DNA of 64,000 nt from Campylobacteraceae bacterium (lineage in GTDB: Bacteria; Campylobacterota; Campylobacteria; Campylobacterales; Campylobacteraceae): positions 62,001-126,000 of the forward strand of contig CAADYZ010000012.1 in the NCBI GenBank assembly GCA_900753405.1. The letters are read 5' to 3'. A program made the translations under genes and the position numbers. The notes beneath the pieces are model-generated. The model saw only the letters and a list, made by a program, of their open reading frames with translations. It did no database searches and was not told the DNA's origin. Positions 51,531 to 59,912 of the stretch are shown here, piece after piece (position 1 is the first letter of the stretch; the number at the start of each line of letters is the position of its first letter).

Positions 51531-52610
51531 TTACAAGTTTTTTGCAAGCTCTAAGCTGTCTTTGATGACTTGGTCCATATTAAAATATTTATACCGCCCG
51601 AGCCGCCCGATGAAGTATAAATTCGGCTCTTTTTTCGCCTCTTTTGCGTATTTGGCGTAGAGTTTTTCGTTGGCTGGGTTTGGGATCGGGTAGTAGCGCT
51701 CGTCTCCGCGTTTCCACGCTTTTGGATATTCAAAGGCGATCAGCGTAGAAGGGCTGGCAAACGGCAAAAACTGCTTGAATTCGGTGATGCGCGTGTAGTC
51801 GTAGTTGTTAGGGTAATTCACCACGGCGTAAGGCTGGAAGCGCTCGCACGCAAGGTTTAAAAACTCAAACCGCAAACTCCTGTAAGCAAGCTCGCCGAAT
51901 TTGTAGTCGTAATATTCGTCGATCGCCCCGCTGTAAAAGACTCGTTTTGCCTTCATCTCGTGGCTAAATTCGGTGTTGAGTTTAAGCTGGATGTTTGGGT
52001 GGTCGGCGATGGCTTGGCAAAGTGCGGTGTAGCCCTCAAACGGGATGCCTTGAAATTTGTCGTTGAAATAACGCTCGTCTTTGCTGATATTAACCGGTAC
52101 GCGCTCTAAGACGCTTTTGTCAAGCTCTTCGGGTTTGCAGTCCCATTGCTTGGCGGTGTAGTTGGTGAAGATGTTGTCGTATAAAAACTCCGCTAGCTCT
52201 GGCACGACCTTTTTAAGCTCGGCAACGCTAACTTTTGTGCCAAATTCGAATTTGGCAAGAAGTTTGTCTTCAAACGCCTTTGCCATCTGACGCGGAAAGG
52301 CTTTGTAGAGCGAGTTTAGGTTGAATGGGATCGGCACCAACTCGCCATTTACCATCGCGCCAACTTTGTGCATATAAGGATAAAACTTGGCAAATCTCGT
52401 CACAAATTCCCAAACCTCTTTGTCGTTTGTGTGGAAGATGTGCGCGCCGTATTTATGCCCCAAAACGCCGCCGTCACGCTCGTCATACGCATTGCCTGCG
52501 ATGTGGCTGCGCCGCTCGATGACAAGCACTTTCTCGCCCTTTTCGGCAAGCACCCTTGCTACAACAAGTCCTGCAAAGCCCGCTCCAACAACCAAATTTA
52601 CATTTTCCAT
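51531..52610 (-). CDS. glf: UDP-galactopyranose mutase
   Basis: 359 residues, full length. Glf is an FAD enzyme that converts UDP-galactopyranose to UDP-galactofuranose, for cell-surface polysaccharides. Seen: VVGAGFAGLVVARVLAEKGE (FAD-binding), RRSHIAGNAYDERD, GAHIFHTNDKEVWEF, FTNYTAKQWDC, VLERVPVNISKDERYF, YTRITEFKQF, YPKAWKRGDERYYPIPNP and the end FIGRLGRYKYFNMDQVIKDS. It overlaps the DUF4422 gene by 13 bp, so galactofuranose supply and a glycan transfer or modification gene are co-expressed. Confidence 0.96.
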   Translation of the reverse strand: MENVNLVVGAGFAGLVVARVLAEKGEKVLVIERRSHIAGNAYDERDGGVLGHKYGAHIFHTNDKEVWEFVTRFAKFYPYMHKVGAMVNGELVPIPFNLNSLYKAFPRQMAKAFEDKLLAKFEFGTKVSVAELKKVVPELAEFLYDNIFTNYTAKQWDCKPEELDKSVLERVPVNISKDERYFNDKFQGIPFEGYTALCQAIADHPNIQLKLNTEFSHEMKAKRVFYSGAIDEYYDYKFGELAYRSLRFEFLNLACERFQPYAVVNYPNNYDYTRITEFKQFLPFASPSTLIAFEYPKAWKRGDERYYPIPNPANEKLYAKYAKEAKKEPNLYFIGRLGRYKYFNMDQVIKDSLELAKNL

Positions 52611-53608
52611 CTGCTTCGTCCTTTAAAAAGTCGTAATTTCAAAAAGTAAAATCGCCTGAATTTATAATCATCCTCCCAGCCAAAAAGCCGCCTTTTAAAG
52701 CCCGACTCCAACAAGGCAAACCGCCCGACTTTTACGCCGCATTCTCGCGCTTTGTAGTCTAGCCAAACATTAAAAAGCACTTCGCTCAAAAAGCCCCAAA
52801 GCCTTGCTTGATAGTTGTTGTATGAGGCTAAATTTATGCGTTGCTGTATTTGGTTGATTATATCAAAAATCCACTTACAATAATCATAAAACAGCTCGCT
52901 TTTTGCGACAAAGACATTCGTAAAGCAGTTTTGCGCTGTTGCGTCAAGCCGCGCACTCACCTGCATTTGCGGGTAGGTTTGGCGGATGACCTCTTCTGCA
53001 AGAAGCAGGTCTTTTTCAAAATGCAAATCCGCCCAATGCTCGCGCAAACTGCATTCGTGCGGCGTTGGCGTGATGATGTCAAAACGGCTCATCGTCTCTT
53101 GCAAACTCTCTTCGTCCAAGCCAAATTTGGCAAGGTTTTTTAGTTTGCGGATTTTGGTTGGCTTGCTTTGCCCTTCGCGCGTCAAGTCAAGTGCTCGTCT
53201 GTAATGAAAAAGTCCGATATAGTCTTGCTTTGCGAGGTTTTTAAACGCCCAAAAAAGCGCGCTAAGTTCGCAAAAATTCGCATTTTCTAGCGAGAGATTT
53301 GGCTGCGAAAAAATGTTGTTTGCGGCGGCTTGGCTTGGCTGTTTGGCTGCGGCGTTTAGCTCGCAATCTTGCGCCGCGTGCGAAGAATTTGCAAAAATCA
53401 AATTTGATTTTGACATTTTTAACAAAGCCGCCGACTCCTCCGCCAAAGACTGGCTTTGCAACGGTGTGTCGTCTAAAAAACCTTGCCGTCTGCTTGCGTT
53501 TAAAAACGCCTCTTTTTCGTGGCTTGTCGCCGCCCCGCATAAAATTGGAGTTAGGATTTGATTTTGGATAATTGGTGAGAGTTTATGGTAGCAAATTAGA
53601 ATTTTCAC
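52598..53608 (-). CDS. DUF4422 protein (capsule/LOS glycan gene)
   Basis: 336 residues from a GTG at 53608 with only a weak RBS. DUF4422 proteins are found in capsule and lipooligosaccharide clusters and probably are glycosyltransferases. Typical segments: MKILICYHKLSPIIQNQIL, NLSLENANFCELSALFWAFKN, YIGLFHYRRALDLT, HWADLHFEKDLLLAEEV, CFTNVFVAKSELFYDYCKW, and RLWGFLSEVLFNVW. Between the start and the CELSALFWAFKN block is a low-complexity stretch of about 75 residues including MSKSNLIFANSSHAAQD, a translated dispersed repeat (about 53390); family members normally have a shorter link here. It lies just upstream of glf, overlapping it. Confidence 0.87.
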   Translation of the reverse strand: MKILICYHKLSPIIQNQILTPILCGAATSHEKEAFLNASRRQGFLDDTPLQSQSLAEESAALLKMSKSNLIFANSSHAAQDCELNAAAKQPSQAAANNIFSQPNLSLENANFCELSALFWAFKNLAKQDYIGLFHYRRALDLTREGQSKPTKIRKLKNLAKFGLDEESLQETMSRFDIITPTPHECSLREHWADLHFEKDLLLAEEVIRQTYPQMQVSARLDATAQNCFTNVFVAKSELFYDYCKWIFDIINQIQQRINLASYNNYQARLWGFLSEVLFNVWLDYKARECGVKVGRFALLESGFKRRLFGWEDDYKFRRFYFLKLRLFKGRSRWKM

Positions 53609-53629
53609 AATTGCGAATTTTGCAACCTC

Positions 53630-53663
53630 TTAAACCCGCCAAATTCGAATTTGACGGGTTTAA
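53630..53663 (-). terminator. 34-bp inverted repeat after the OmpA gene
   Basis: TTAAACCCG...CGGGTTTAA arms enclose CAAATTCGAATTTG with one mismatch, 13 bp past the stop of the OmpA-like gene; likely terminator combining a GC clamp with the dispersed-repeat core. Confidence 0.7.
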
Positions 53664-53676
53664 AGGTCAGGCTAGA

Positions 53677-55137
53677 CTAGTTGATTTTGTAGAAAACATC
53701 AACGCGGCGATTTTGCAATCTGCCCGCTGCTGTGTCAGCGTCAATTGGATTTGTCGCGCCAAAGCCGTCGTAAATCACGCGGTCAGCACTAAGCCCTAAG
53801 TCGATGAGTTTTCTTGCAACTGCTGCTGCGCGTTGTTTTGAAATTCTCAAATTCGCTGCTGCTGCGCCTGAGGCGTCAGTGAAGGCTGAGACCACAACGA
53901 AGTAGTCGTTTTTACCTTTTAGCATATCCACAAGTTTTTCAAGCTCGGCGATTTGGTTGTTAGTAAGTGTCGCGCCTCTAACAAAGCCTAGTTGGTTGCC
54001 GTTGCCGTTTAGTCGTAGCAAGTTAGAGTTTGTCATATCAGGCATTACGCTTAAATCACGAGTTGTGTATTTAATGTCGATGCGGCGGTTTTGCTCGCGT
54101 CCTTCTGGCGTCTCGTTAGTTGCGATCGGGCGGAATTTGCCATAGCCGTAAGAGTAGATCTTGTTAGCTGGCACGCCGAAAGCAACAAGCTGCTCGCGAA
54201 CTGAGTTTGCGCGTTTCTCTGAAAGTTGTTGGTTGAACGCGTCTCGTCCAACGCTGTCAGTGTGACCTTCTACGATGACATATTGGTTGCTTTTTGCTGC
54301 TGCTTGGTCAGCGATTGGGCGAAGTGTATCTTTTTGTGCGTTTGAAAGTGTGAATTTGCCAGTTGCAAACCTAAACCCGCCGCCGTCAGTTGTCGAGCTG
54401 CTAAGGCGAGTGATCACCTCACAACCATTCTCATCCACAACCACACCGCGAGTTGTGCCCGGGCACTTGTCTAGACTATCTGGAACGCCGTCACCATCCT
54501 CATCCGCCTCAACTTCTTGGTTTTTGCTGCCAAAGCCTAAGCCAAAGCCGATTGAGTAAAGGTCGGTCACCTCGCCTTTAAAGTCTTTTAAGTATCTCGC
54601 CTCTGCTTTTACTGCAAACGCCTCGGTTAGATACCATTTTAAGCCCAAACCGCCTTGTGCAAAGCCAGAGTCTTTGTTGTTGTAAAAGCCAGTTTGTGCC
54701 GCCGCTAAGTCTTGTGCGACTTGTTTTGTGTAGTCTTGCCAGCCGCCGCCGATTAGGATGTAAGGTGCGAATGAGCCAAGTCTAGCTTCTTTGATGAAGT
54801 TTAGGTAAAATCTCGTAAGTTTTGAGTTAAAACCCGGAGTTGCGTAGTCAGGTTTCTCACCCGCTTGCAAGCCGTAGCAAACGCTGTTTGCGTCAGTGAA
54901 GCTGCCGTAGCAGTTTTTGAACTTAACCTTCTCAGAGTAGTCGGCTCCAAGCTCGATTTGCGTAACCAACATAGTGTCGATGTTGCGACCTAGTCTAAGT
55001 CCGTAGAATTGGTAGTCGCTTAAACCTTGTGTGCCTTCTGGATGAGCATAGCCATAAACAGGGCTAATCTCGAATTTATAAGCACTTGAAGCAGACAAAG
55101 CAGTCGCCGCAACAAGAGCTAACGCAATTTTTTTCAT
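53677..55137 (-). CDS. Outer-membrane OmpA protein with two C-terminal OmpA domains
   Basis: 486 residues. Signal peptide MKKIALALVAATALSASSAY. Residues about 20-200 form an OmpA-like transmembrane barrel (FEISPVYGYAHPEGTQGLSD, YFLGLRLGRN-type strands, FAVKAEARYLKDFKGEV, SIGFGLGFG). Residues about 205-235 are a thrombospondin type-3/Ca-binding unit: DEDGDGVPDSLDKCPGTTRG with NGCEV. Then comes a first OmpA peptidoglycan-binding domain (about 250-355; VEGHTDSVGRDAFNQQLSEK, YGYGKFRPIATNETPEGREQ, NRRIDI) and a second, divergent one (about 385-486; VVSAFTDASGAAAANLRISK, YDGFGATNPIDADTAAGRLQ, NRRVDVFYKIN). Two such domains in tandem are unusual. It is monocistronic. OmpA anchors outer membrane to peptidoglycan; a role like CadF is not shown. 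Confidence 0.92.
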   Translation of the reverse strand: MKKIALALVAATALSASSAYKFEISPVYGYAHPEGTQGLSDYQFYGLRLGRNIDTMLVTQIELGADYSEKVKFKNCYGSFTDANSVCYGLQAGEKPDYATPGFNSKLTRFYLNFIKEARLGSFAPYILIGGGWQDYTKQVAQDLAAAQTGFYNNKDSGFAQGGLGLKWYLTEAFAVKAEARYLKDFKGEVTDLYSIGFGLGFGSKNQEVEADEDGDGVPDSLDKCPGTTRGVVVDENGCEVITRLSSSTTDGGGFRFATGKFTLSNAQKDTLRPIADQAAAKSNQYVIVEGHTDSVGRDAFNQQLSEKRANSVREQLVAFGVPANKIYSYGYGKFRPIATNETPEGREQNRRIDIKYTTRDLSVMPDMTNSNLLRLNGNGNQLGFVRGATLTNNQIAELEKLVDMLKGKNDYFVVVSAFTDASGAAAANLRISKQRAAAVARKLIDLGLSADRVIYDGFGATNPIDADTAAGRLQNRRVDVFYKIN

Positions 55138-55244
55138 TTCATCTCCTTGAAAAATGTAAAATAAAACTTGCTAATTTTATCTTAAAATTTATAAAATGAA
55201 AATTAAATGTTACAAATAAGAAACCGAGTGGAAAATTTTACACG

Positions 55245-55282
55245 CTAAATTGCAAAAACCAAATTTGATTTTTGCAATTTAG
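55245..55282 (-). terminator. 38-bp near-perfect palindrome after cmeC
   Basis: Inverted repeat with one mismatched pair, centred between 55263 and 55264 on CAAATTTG; arms CTAAATTGC and GCAATTTAG. It lies 19 bp beyond the cmeC stop codon and can fold in the cmeABC mRNA as a terminator hairpin. It is a paired form of the dispersed repeat. Confidence 0.75.
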
Positions 55283-55301
55283 TAAATGAAAGGTAAAGCG
55301 T

Positions 55302-56726
55302 TTATTTCACTGATGAGTTTGTGGCGTTTTGAGTAGCCTCTGACTCAAACCCGCCGCCAAACGCCTTAAAGACGCCGATCGCACTTGTGGCGACTGCTAG
55401 TTTTGTGCTAGCGAGGCTGAGATGGACGCTTAAAAACTGCCTTTGAGCGTCCAAGAAGTCAAGGTGAGTCGCCGCACCCGCGTTGTAGCGCGACTTTGTG
55501 AGGTTGTAAATTCGCTCAACGCTAGCAAAATAATCCTCCATTGCTCTCTCTTTTGCAAGAGCGTTTTTTCTCGTCACCAAAGCTGTATGCACCTCGCTAA
55601 ATGCGTTTTTCACCACTTGTTGGTAGTTCAAAAACGCGGCGTTTTGAGAAAGCTCGGCTAACTCTACGCCGTTGTAGGTCTTGCCCCAGTCAAGCAGCGG
55701 CATCGCAGCACTCGCCGCACCACTCCACGCCACTGCGTTGCTTTTAAAGAGGTTGCCAAGCTCCATACTCTCAAAGCCAAAAAGTCCCGTCAAACTTAGG
55801 CGAGGAAGCCAGTTTGCCCGCGCGACACCAGTTAGGGCGTTGCTTGCTTTGAGCGTTTGCAAAGCAGAAGCAACATCCGCGCGTTTTTGCAAAATGTCTG
55901 CTGAAAGTCCGCTTGGGACCTCAGGCGACTTTGCGATGCGTTTTGCGACCTTTACATCTGCATTTAAAATCTCATCCAAACTCGCCCCAACAAGCACGGC
56001 TAGCGCGCTTGCGGCACTGCTTTTTGCCGTTTGCACATCCAGCAGCTGAACCTTCGCGCTATCCACACTTGCCTTTGCTTGCAGCGCCACAACTTCGTTG
56101 ATCGCCCCTGCGCGGCGTTGGTTTTGTCTGTAAGCGTAAGTGCTTTCGTAAGTTGTCAGCGTCTTTTTCAAAATCTCCTCTTGCTCGCCTAACATCACAA
56201 GGTTAAAATACGCCTCCGCAACGCCAGCTGCGATGCTAACTTTTGCCCCTTCGTAGTCATAAACCGACCCCGCAAAAGTCTCCTTTTTTGCCGCGACTGA
56301 GTTTCGCACGCGCCCCCAAAGATCGACCTCGTAACTTAACACCGCACTTAGGCTAAATGCGTTGCCGATTGCACTTCCGCCGCTTCTTAACCCAGTTGCA
56401 CTTTGCGCGCTAGTTTTTGCTCGCGCGCCACTTCCTTGCAGGTTGAAGTTTGGCAAGTAGTCTGCTTTTGCGATGTTTAGGTTGATGCGCGCGATGTCAA
56501 GGTTGTTTAGCGCAATTGCCAAATTCGAATTTGACTTAAACGCGCGCTCAATTAGCTCGTTTAGGTTCTCGTCTTTAAACTCTTTCCACCACTCTTTGCT
56601 AACCTGCGTTGCGTTGGTTTGTGCTTTAAACTCCATTTTCACTTCTGGCATCGGCGTTCGCCACACGCTCGTACAACCGCTGAGAATCACCGCTGCACTA
56701 AGCGTGGTTAGAAGAAATTTATTCAT
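55302..56726 (-). CDS. cmeC: Outer-membrane efflux lipoprotein CmeC
   Basis: About 474 residues from ATG 56726, which follows AAGGAGTGAGA; the frame extends to 56765. It is the outer-membrane channel of the RND pump. Lipoprotein signal MNKFLLTTLSAAVILSGCTS. NodT/OprM-type channel features: WWKEFKDENLNELIERAF, NLAIALNNLDIARINLNIAK, YEVDLWGRVRNSVAAKKETF, the second repeat with LQKRADVASALQTLKASNAL and SRYNAGAATHLDFLDAQRQF. It overlaps cmeB by 8 bp. A dispersed-repeat copy at about 56520 is read as KSNSNLAIAL. Confidence 0.94.
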   Translation of the reverse strand: MNKFLLTTLSAAVILSGCTSVWRTPMPEVKMEFKAQTNATQVSKEWWKEFKDENLNELIERAFKSNSNLAIALNNLDIARINLNIAKADYLPNFNLQGSGARAKTSAQSATGLRSGGSAIGNAFSLSAVLSYEVDLWGRVRNSVAAKKETFAGSVYDYEGAKVSIAAGVAEAYFNLVMLGEQEEILKKTLTTYESTYAYRQNQRRAGAINEVVALQAKASVDSAKVQLLDVQTAKSSAASALAVLVGASLDEILNADVKVAKRIAKSPEVPSGLSADILQKRADVASALQTLKASNALTGVARANWLPRLSLTGLFGFESMELGNLFKSNAVAWSGAASAAMPLLDWGKTYNGVELAELSQNAAFLNYQQVVKNAFSEVHTALVTRKNALAKERAMEDYFASVERIYNLTKSRYNAGAATHLDFLDAQRQFLSVHLSLASTKLAVATSAIGVFKAFGGGFESEATQNATNSSVK

Positions 56727-59700
56727 TCTCACTCCTTTGAGGTAGTTTGCCTCGTTTTTTATCAAGCCATTCGTTAAACCGCTCTAACAAGCAGAAGAAG
56801 ACTGGCACAAAGAAAATTGCCAGCGTTGAAGCAGCGATCATCCCGCCGACAACGCCTGTTGCGATCGCGTGGCGTGAGCCCGCGCCTGCGCCCGTTGCAA
56901 ACATCATCGGTAAGACGCCGAGGATGAAGGCAAGACTTGTCATTACGATCGGTCTAAAACGCATTTTTGCAGCACTGATCGCGGCGGTGACGATGCTTTT
57001 GCGGTTTTGTAAATGCTCTTGCATCGCAAACTCGACGATCAAAATCGCATTTTTCGCCGCCAAACCGATGAGCAACAAAAGTCCGATTTGGAAGTAGATG
57101 TCGTTGTTTAAGCCGCGCGCCCAAGTAAATAAAAGCGAACCAAAAACGCTAAATGGCACGGCGGTTACGATTGCTAGTGGCATCAACCACCTCTCATATT
57201 GCGCTGCTAAGATCAAAAACACGAACACAAGCCCATAAACAAAGGCGATCGCCCCTTTTCCGCTTGAATTGATCTCTTGATAAGCCGTGCCGCTCCAACC
57301 TAAGTCATAACCCGTTGGTAAGACCTCTTTTACAACCTCTTGCATCGCCTTGATCGCATCTCCGCTCGTGTAACCATCTGCTGGCTCACCCATAATCTTC
57401 GCTGCTGGGAAGGCGTTGAAGCGATTGACAATGTCTGCGCCAAGCGAACGCGAAAGCGTTGCGACAGACGAAAGCGGGATCATCTCGCCCGCTGCGTTGC
57501 GCGCGTAAATTCCGCTTAAATCCTCAGGCGAGTTGCGGTAAGGCGCGTCCGCGCGGACATTTACTTGAAACGACTTGCCAAGCAGGTTGATGTCATTGAC
57601 ATATTTTGTGCCAATGGTCGCACTAAGAGTTGAGAAGACATCGCTTAGCGAAAGCCCTAACATCTTCACTTTTTCACGATCTACGCGGATGTTGTATTGC
57701 GGGAAGTTTGTCTCCAAAGTTGTCCGCACCATTTTTAACGCAGGATGCGCGTTTGCCTTTGCGACAAGCTCGTGCATATCCGCTTCGATCTGCTCGTAGT
57801 TTTTGCCCTCGACATTCATCGCATACACCTCAAAACCACCCGTCATCGAAAGTCCCATAATCGGCGGTGGCGTCACGACATAAGTCATCGAGTCGCGGTC
57901 GGTCATATACAAAATTCCGTTAAACTTAGTTGCTAAATCCGAATTTGAGCTTTTTTCCCCAACTCTCTCTTTCCAGTCTTTGAGGTCAAAAAAGAGCATC
58001 GCCGCATTCTCGCGCAAGCTGCCCGCAAGCATATCATACCCAGCCATCCCTGCGACTACATTTACATTTGGGTCGCTTTTTGCAACTGAGGTGATGTATT
58101 TGATGTCTTTTAAAGTCCTCTCAGCCGTTGCAGCAGGCGGAAGATTTACGATTGCCATCACCGCGCCTTTGTCTTCATTTGGCACAAGTCCGCTTGGCAC
58201 AGCCTTAAACAAGCCGATCATACACACAATAACCGCCGCGACACAAAGCAGGCTTGGGATGATGTGTTTTAAAACTTTTGTCACGCCAGCACCATAAAGC
58301 CTTGTTGAGAGCTCGAAAAAGTCGTTGAATTTTTGGATAAACCAAAATGGTTTTGTGTGCTCTTTTTTTAGCATCAACGCACAAAGCGCAGGCGTGAGCG
58401 TGAGAGCGACAAAGCCTGAGATACAAACGGAGATGACAAGTGTGATGGCAAATTGCCTTTGGATGACGCCGACAAAACCCTCCATAAACGCGACTGGGAT
58501 GAAGACGGCTGAAAGCACAAGGACGATGGAAATGACTGGCGCCATAATCTCATTCATCGCCTCTTCGGTCGCTTGTTTTACGCTGAAATGTGGGTTGGCT
58601 CGCAAGACACGCTCGACATTTTCGATGACGATAATCGCGTCATCAACAACAATGCCGATGGCTAGCACAAGTCCAAAAAGTGTGATGAGGTTGATCGAAA
58701 ACCCAGCGACATAAAGCCCGCCAAACGCACCTAAAATCGACACTGGCACGGCGATCATCGGGATGATTGTCGAGCGGATGCTGCCTAAGAAGAGATAGAC
58801 GATGAGCATTACAAGTAAAATCGCCTCAACAAAAGTTTTAACAACCTCTTTAACTGAGGCTTTGATGAATTTTGTTGTGTCGTAAGCTACTGAGTAGGTT
58901 AAAGTCCCAGGAAATCGCTCCTTTAACTCCTCCATTTTAGCATTCACGCGCTCAACGGTCGCAAGCGCGTTCGCGCCATTTTGCATTAAGATCATAATCG
59001 GGATCATCGAATGCCCCTCAAACTCGCCGTGGAAGCTGTAAGTTTGCGCGCCAAGCTCGATCCTAGCGACATCTTTTAGGCGCAAGAAGTTTTGCTCTTT
59101 GACGCGGATGACGATGTTCTCAAAGTCCGCAACCGTCTTTAACTTGCTCTCGCTTTTGATCGCATACACAAACGGCACGCCGTCCTCCATCGGCTTTTCG
59201 CCGATCTTTCCTGCTGGATACTGGTTGTTTTGTTCGCTGATCGCGGCGGTGATGTCCGTTGCGGTTACGCCGAATTTATGCATCGCGTCAGGGTTTAACC
59301 AAACGCGCATTGAGTAGTCTTTGCTGCCGATGGCGATGGCATTTCCAACACCTTCAACCCGTTTTAGACTATCAACAATGTTAATCGAAGCGTAGTTATA
59401 CATCTCAACGCTGTCGGTCGCCTCTTCTTTGTCGTAAAAGGCGATCATTTCAAGCATATCACCGCTGCGGTCATAAACGCTAATGCCGACTTGTTGCACC
59501 TCAGTTGGCAAGCGGCGTTGGGCGATCGAGACGCGGTTATTCACATTTGTCCTCGCAACCTGCGGGTCTGTGCCGATCTTGAAGTAGATGTTTAGCGTCA
59601 TCTGCCCCGCGCTACTTGAAGTGCTGTCCATATAAATCATATCCTCAACGCCGTTGATCGCATTTTCAAGAATTGTCGCAACCGAATTTGCGATAGTCTC

Positions 59701-59865
59701 GGCGTCCGCACCAGAGTAAGAAGCGCTTACTACAACTTGCGGCGGCGTGAGTTGGGGATATTCCTCAACTGGGGCGTTTTTTAGCCCTAAAATTCCCGCA
59801 ATTACGATGATGATCGAGATCACGCACGCAAAAACAGGACGATTAATGAAAAATTTTGAAAACAT
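56719..59865 (-). CDS. cmeB: RND multidrug efflux transporter CmeB
   Basis: 1048 residues, the normal HAE1 length. CmeB is the inner-membrane proton-driven pump of the CmeABC tripartite system. Twelve TM segments are present: FFINRPVFACVISIIIVIAG at the start, LRRDV-type TM4 with the proton-relay Asp pair in LAIGIVVDDAIIVIENVERV, FALTLTP-type LALTLTPALCALML, and the C-terminal FQIGLLLLIGLAAKNAILIV and ATGVVGGMIAASTLAIFFVP. The large periplasmic loops contain GSKDYSMRVWLNPDAM and YPAGKIGEKP. Start follows AAAAAAA and AAAGG. It is between cmeA and cmeC; no cmeR is adjacent. KSSNSDLATKF at about 57948 resembles a translated repeat. Confidence 0.97.
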   Translation of the reverse strand: MFSKFFINRPVFACVISIIIVIAGILGLKNAPVEEYPQLTPPQVVVSASYSGADAETIANSVATILENAINGVEDMIYMDSTSSSAGQMTLNIYFKIGTDPQVARTNVNNRVSIAQRRLPTEVQQVGISVYDRSGDMLEMIAFYDKEEATDSVEMYNYASINIVDSLKRVEGVGNAIAIGSKDYSMRVWLNPDAMHKFGVTATDITAAISEQNNQYPAGKIGEKPMEDGVPFVYAIKSESKLKTVADFENIVIRVKEQNFLRLKDVARIELGAQTYSFHGEFEGHSMIPIMILMQNGANALATVERVNAKMEELKERFPGTLTYSVAYDTTKFIKASVKEVVKTFVEAILLVMLIVYLFLGSIRSTIIPMIAVPVSILGAFGGLYVAGFSINLITLFGLVLAIGIVVDDAIIVIENVERVLRANPHFSVKQATEEAMNEIMAPVISIVLVLSAVFIPVAFMEGFVGVIQRQFAITLVISVCISGFVALTLTPALCALMLKKEHTKPFWFIQKFNDFFELSTRLYGAGVTKVLKHIIPSLLCVAAVIVCMIGLFKAVPSGLVPNEDKGAVMAIVNLPPAATAERTLKDIKYITSVAKSDPNVNVVAGMAGYDMLAGSLRENAAMLFFDLKDWKERVGEKSSNSDLATKFNGILYMTDRDSMTYVVTPPPIMGLSMTGGFEVYAMNVEGKNYEQIEADMHELVAKANAHPALKMVRTTLETNFPQYNIRVDREKVKMLGLSLSDVFSTLSATIGTKYVNDINLLGKSFQVNVRADAPYRNSPEDLSGIYARNAAGEMIPLSSVATLSRSLGADIVNRFNAFPAAKIMGEPADGYTSGDAIKAMQEVVKEVLPTGYDLGWSGTAYQEINSSGKGAIAFVYGLVFVFLILAAQYERWLMPLAIVTAVPFSVFGSLLFTWARGLNNDIYFQIGLLLLIGLAAKNAILIVEFAMQEHLQNRKSIVTAAISAAKMRFRPIVMTSLAFILGVLPMMFATGAGAGSRHAIATGVVGGMIAASTLAIFFVPVFFCLLERFNEWLDKKRGKLPQRSENE

Positions 59866-59888
59866 TTTTTTCCTTTAACTCCAACTAA

Positions 59889-59912
59889 ATTTGTCAAAAC
59901 CGAATTTGACTA
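59889..59912 (-). repeat. Dispersed-repeat copy with the cmeA stop codon
   Basis: Minus strand TAGTCAAATTCGGTTTTGAC; the TAG (59910-59912) ends cmeA. It stands between cmeA and cmeB, so it does not stop transcription of the operon completely. Confidence 0.8.
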
